From the NCBI GenBank assembly GCA_036802685.1, contig DAIRVS010000167.1:1-8306 (forward strand): a stretch of DNA of 8,306 bases, given 5' to 3'. The notes under the pieces were generated by a model. The model made no database searches, was not told the origin of the DNA, and was given only the letters and a program-made list of their open reading frames with translations. Positions 6,959 through 8,306 of the stretch are shown piece by piece. The translations under genes and the position numbers were made by a program. The stretch is from HGW-17 sp938004375 (GTDB lineage: Bacteria; Myxococcota_A; Polyangia; HGW-17). The number at the start of each line of letters is the position of its first letter. Within the stretch, counting starts at the first letter, position 1.

Positions 6959-6987
6959 AGGCTAGCAGACGGGGCCGGATCTGGCAA
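6959..6987 (-). promoter_or_regulatory. Predicted sigma-70-type promoter of the beta-barrel/kinase operon
   Basis: On the minus strand TTGCCA (6982-6987, 5/6 to TTGACA) is followed after exactly 17 bp by TAGCCT (6959-6964). The -10 is preceded by TGC, giving an extended -10. Transcription would start near 6952, leaving a leader of about 20 nt that includes the small palindrome CCACAACTGTGG (6945-6956). Its position in the 66-bp gap directly upstream of a good ribosome site supports it; it is untested. Confidence 0.55.
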
Positions 6988-6996
6988 GGGAAACGT

Positions 6997-7512
6997 TCAC
7001 AATATTGGCCACAAGAGCAGGGCCATTCCTGCGAGGGCCTGGGCGAGTCCCACGAGGAGGGCGGGCGTCTGGCGCAGGGTCTTGAGACCGTAGGGGAGGA
7101 AGCGGAACATCACGCCGAGCAGGCCGTGCACGGTGATGGCCATGCCCACCACGGCGACGATCCAGGAGATCCAGCCCTTATCCGAGAAGCTCGGGATGGT
7201 GAAGGCCATGACCACCAGGACCAGGGCCATGATGCCGTAGGCCATGATGAAGGAGCTGCGGATGGGCTTCTGGACGCGGATGGTGCCGGTCTCGTGGGTG
7301 GGCGTCTGGCAGTGCTGACAGCGGATGGTGAAGTTGTGGACCGTCTGGCCGCACCGGGGGCACTTCTTGTATTGCTCGGCCAGCGGTCCCAGCTCTCCGG
7401 CGGCATAATAGCAGGACGCGCACCAGGCGTTCCCCGCGAACGAGTGGAGCTCGTCGCCGGTGATGGGCTTCTGGCATTTGAAACAGGTCTGTTCCGCGTG
7501 GGAATCGGCCAT
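6997..7512 (-). CDS. Small LIM-like/zinc-ribbon protein with three TM helices
   Basis: This 171-aa protein is of unknown function. The N-terminal half has four CxxC pairs: C10/C13 with C31/C34, spaced like one LIM zinc-finger half (CxxC, then G.AWCxxC), and C51/C54 with C65/C68, a zinc-ribbon. Two zinc ions are therefore likely bound. The C-terminal half is membrane: TM helices at about 89-107, 115-136 and 150-171, ending WPIL at the very C-terminus. The metal-binding domain is probably cytoplasmic, since cytosolic zinc ribbons attached to TM helices are common, but topology is not proven. The ATG at 7512 follows a strong GAGGAGGA (7519-7526) by 6 nt. It lies between the dCMP deaminase gene (102 bp upstream) and the beta-barrel gene (66 bp downstream). 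Shared transcription with either is possible but not shown. Confidence 0.82.
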   Translation of the reverse strand: MADSHAEQTCFKCQKPITGDELHSFAGNAWCASCYYAAGELGPLAEQYKKCPRCGQTVHNFTIRCQHCQTPTHETGTIRVQKPIRSSFIMAYGIMALVLVVMAFTIPSFSDKGWISWIVAVVGMAITVHGLLGVMFRFLPYGLKTLRQTPALLVGLAQALAGMALLLWPIL

Positions 7513-7614
7513 GGGGAGTCCTCCTCAAGCGCGATAAAGTGCCACCGGGCGCGTCTTTCTTCAAGTCAAAACCGACATCGGGCCTCCGGCGGGGCTGAAA
7601 CGGATGGGGGCGGG

Positions 7615-8079
7615 TCACTTCGTGACGGGCGGCGAGGCGGGCGCGGGCGCGCCGGGGACCTGCACCAGCTCCACTCCCAGGCGGGGCGCCCAATCGAGAA
7701 TCTTGGGTTCGCGGTAGAATTCGCCGTAGCAGATGCGCTTCACGCCGGAGTTGACGAGCATCTTGAAGCAGCTCCAGCAGGGGGAGGCGGTGACGTAGAT
7801 CGTCGAGCCCTCCATGGGAATGCCGTGGCGGGCCGCGTGGATGATCGCGTTGGCCTCGGCGTGGATGGTGGCGACGCAGTGGTCGTTCTCGATCATGCAG
7901 CCCACGTCGGTGCAGTGCGGGGCCCCGCTCATGCTGCCGTTGTAGCCGGTGCTCAGGATGGCGTGGTTCTTCACGATGACCGCGCCGACGGCCTTCCGGG
8001 GACAGGTGCTGCGCGAAGCGACCATGGCGGCGATGTTCATGAAATAGTGATCCCAGGAGATCCGGTCGGTATTTTTCAT
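7615..8079 (-). CDS. Deoxycytidylate (dCMP) deaminase, ComEB-like
   Basis: This 154-aa cytosolic zinc enzyme should deaminate dCMP to dUMP, feeding thymidylate synthesis. It shows the deaminase signature HAE (73-75), with His as zinc ligand and Glu as proton shuttle, and PCWSC (100-104), whose two Cys complete the zinc site. Further family features are RSTCPRKAVGAVIVK (23-37), LSTGYNG (42-48) and the cysteine-rich C56-C61-HC67-68 stretch before the catalytic motif. Length is normal for the family, apart from a Pro/Ala-rich tail (about 141-152). The ATG at 8079 is preferred over a GTG at 8094, because AGGAG at 8087-8091 lies 7 nt before the ATG and would otherwise be inside the coding region. 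The gene is the first of the minus-strand group and is divergent from the gene at 8261. A related cytidine-type deaminase is the only serious alternative. Confidence 0.92.
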   Translation of the reverse strand: MKNTDRISWDHYFMNIAAMVASRSTCPRKAVGAVIVKNHAILSTGYNGSMSGAPHCTDVGCMIENDHCVATIHAEANAIIHAARHGIPMEGSTIYVTASPCWSCFKMLVNSGVKRICYGEFYREPKILDWAPRLGVELVQVPGAPAPASPPVTK

Positions 8080-8086
8080 GTAATTT

Positions 8087-8091
8087 CTCCT
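8087..8091 (-). promoter_or_regulatory. Ribosome binding site deciding the deaminase start
   Basis: Minus-strand AGGAG is spaced 7 nt from the ATG at 8079. It overlaps the first codons of the longer GTG-started frame, which is therefore rejected. Confidence 0.75.
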
Positions 8092-8111
8092 CACGTTTTG
8101 CGGCGGTTTCT

Positions 8112-8140
8112 GCTATACATACCACAGATGAGATTGGCGA
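8112..8140 (-). promoter_or_regulatory. Possible promoter of the dCMP deaminase gene
   Basis: Minus-strand TCGCCA (8135-8140, 4/6 to TTGACA) and TATAGC (8112-8117, 4/6 to TATAAT) are separated by 17 bp, about 33 bp upstream of the ATG. The match is weak but well placed. On the plus strand the same spot reads TGCTATACAT, an extended -10-like sequence without a -35. Confidence 0.3.
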
Positions 8141-8179
8141 TATGCAAATAACTCATCCAACCCGCGCGGAAAACTGCTT

Positions 8180-8196
8180 GAAATTACTGGAATTTC
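8180..8196. promoter_or_regulatory. Operator-like inverted repeat 1
   Basis: GAAATT, five bases, then AATTTC: a perfect 6-bp inverted repeat in the AT-richer divergent intergenic region. Its form suits a dimeric repressor site. Its location is closer to the plus-strand gene at 8261. Confidence 0.4.
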
Positions 8197-8204
8197 CGTC
8201 GCGA

Positions 8205-8220
8205 GAAAAGAATTATTTTC
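8205..8220. promoter_or_regulatory. Operator-like palindrome 2
   Basis: GAAAAGAATTATTTTC is self-complementary at 14 of 16 positions. It begins with GAAA and ends with TTTC like the repeat centred about 24 bp to its left, so the two could be paired sites for one regulator. It lies about 40 bp before the start of the right-edge gene. Confidence 0.4.
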
Positions 8221-8248
8221 CCCCGATAGCCGTTGTAAGGACGACTGA

Positions 8249-8254
8249 AGAGGG
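8249..8254 (+). promoter_or_regulatory. Ribosome binding site of the right-edge gene
   Basis: AGAGGG ends 6 nt before the ATG at 8261 on the plus strand. It is the main support for calling that short open frame a gene. Confidence 0.5.
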
Positions 8255-8260
8255 ATCGGC

Positions 8261-8306
8261 ATGGAAAAAAGATCAGAAGAGAACAAGTCTGAATTCCAGT
8301 CACCGA
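8261..8306 (+). CDS. Start of an unknown gene, cut by the window edge
   Basis: Fifteen codons are visible, starting MEKRSEENKSEF and still open at the edge. The N-terminus is short, charged and hydrophilic, with no signal peptide in what is seen, so a cytoplasmic protein is likely. Support comes from the ribosome site just upstream and from the divergent arrangement with the dCMP deaminase gene, across a 181-bp gap holding promoter- and operator-like elements. Base composition here is about 45% GC (8201-8306), clearly lower than in the rest of the window. No function can be assigned. Confidence 0.5.
   Translation, partial: MEKRSEENKSEFQSP

Noticed and set aside
6931..6987. TTG at 6987 as start of the barrel protein
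   Set aside because: It would bury the signal peptide behind 19 residues and lies in a good promoter -35. The ATG at 6930 has GAGGAA 4 nt upstream.
7560..7600. Terminator between the deaminase and zinc-ribbon genes
   Set aside because: On the minus strand a TTTT follows CCGATGTCGG, but the stem is only 3-4 bp, too short to be credible.
8080..8094. GTG at 8094 as start of the dCMP deaminase
   Set aside because: The added codons consist of the ribosome binding site AGGAG that serves the ATG at 8079.
7178..8125. Minus-strand frame of 315 codons overlapping the deaminase and zinc-ribbon genes
   Set aside because: An Arg/His/Pro-rich out-of-frame translation; both true genes on the same strand have better starts and clear motifs.
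8135..8146. Sigma-54 promoter (TGGCGATATGCA)
   Set aside because: The GG-to-GC spacing is 6 bases rather than the required 10.
6349..8151. Plus-strand open frame of 600 codons opposite three minus-strand genes
   Set aside because: It runs antisense across the barrel, zinc-ribbon and deaminase genes and their gaps. Its translation is compositionally biased (G, H, D, A) with no motif.

Overview
The window reads as chromosomal DNA of a high-GC (roughly 60-65% by eye) Gram-negative bacterium. The Gram-negative call rests on a signal-peptide protein with an outer-membrane beta-barrel C-terminus and on a periplasmic-sensor histidine kinase. Eukaryote-like Ser/Thr kinases beside two-component and HD-GYP genes, together with an intergenic block of CACGGACG/CGTCCGTG repeats, fit a deltaproteobacterial (myxobacterial-like) or similar environmental lineage. 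That placement is inference; no marker gene settles the taxonomy. No tRNA, rRNA, CRISPR array, transposase or phage gene was seen.

Layout. Plus strand, 36-4014: a two-gene signalling operon. A membrane histidine kinase (tandem Cache sensor, HAMP, PAS, HisKA, HATPase) overlaps by 11 bp a response regulator of REC-DUF3369-HD-GYP architecture. The likely circuit is a periplasmic ligand, then the kinase, then phospho-REC, then control of a cyclic-di-GMP phosphodiesterase. 4015-4331: a 317-bp non-coding gap between convergent genes, filled with short tandem and inverted repeats. Minus strand, 8079 down to 4332: dCMP deaminase, a small LIM-like/zinc-ribbon three-TM protein, an outer-membrane beta-barrel protein, and a soluble Ser/Thr protein kinase with a long coiled-coil tail. 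The last two are separated by only 4 nt and look co-transcribed from a promoter at 6959-6987. 8080-8260: an AT-richer divergent intergenic region with two operator-like palindromes. A new plus-strand gene starts at 8261 and runs off the window.

The genes are individually of recognisable families. The less ordinary parts are the beta-barrel/Ser-Thr-kinase pair, the LIM-like membrane protein, the repeat-packed convergent gap, and the paired palindromes upstream of the unknown gene at the right edge. I see no convincing evidence of a wholly new multi-gene system.
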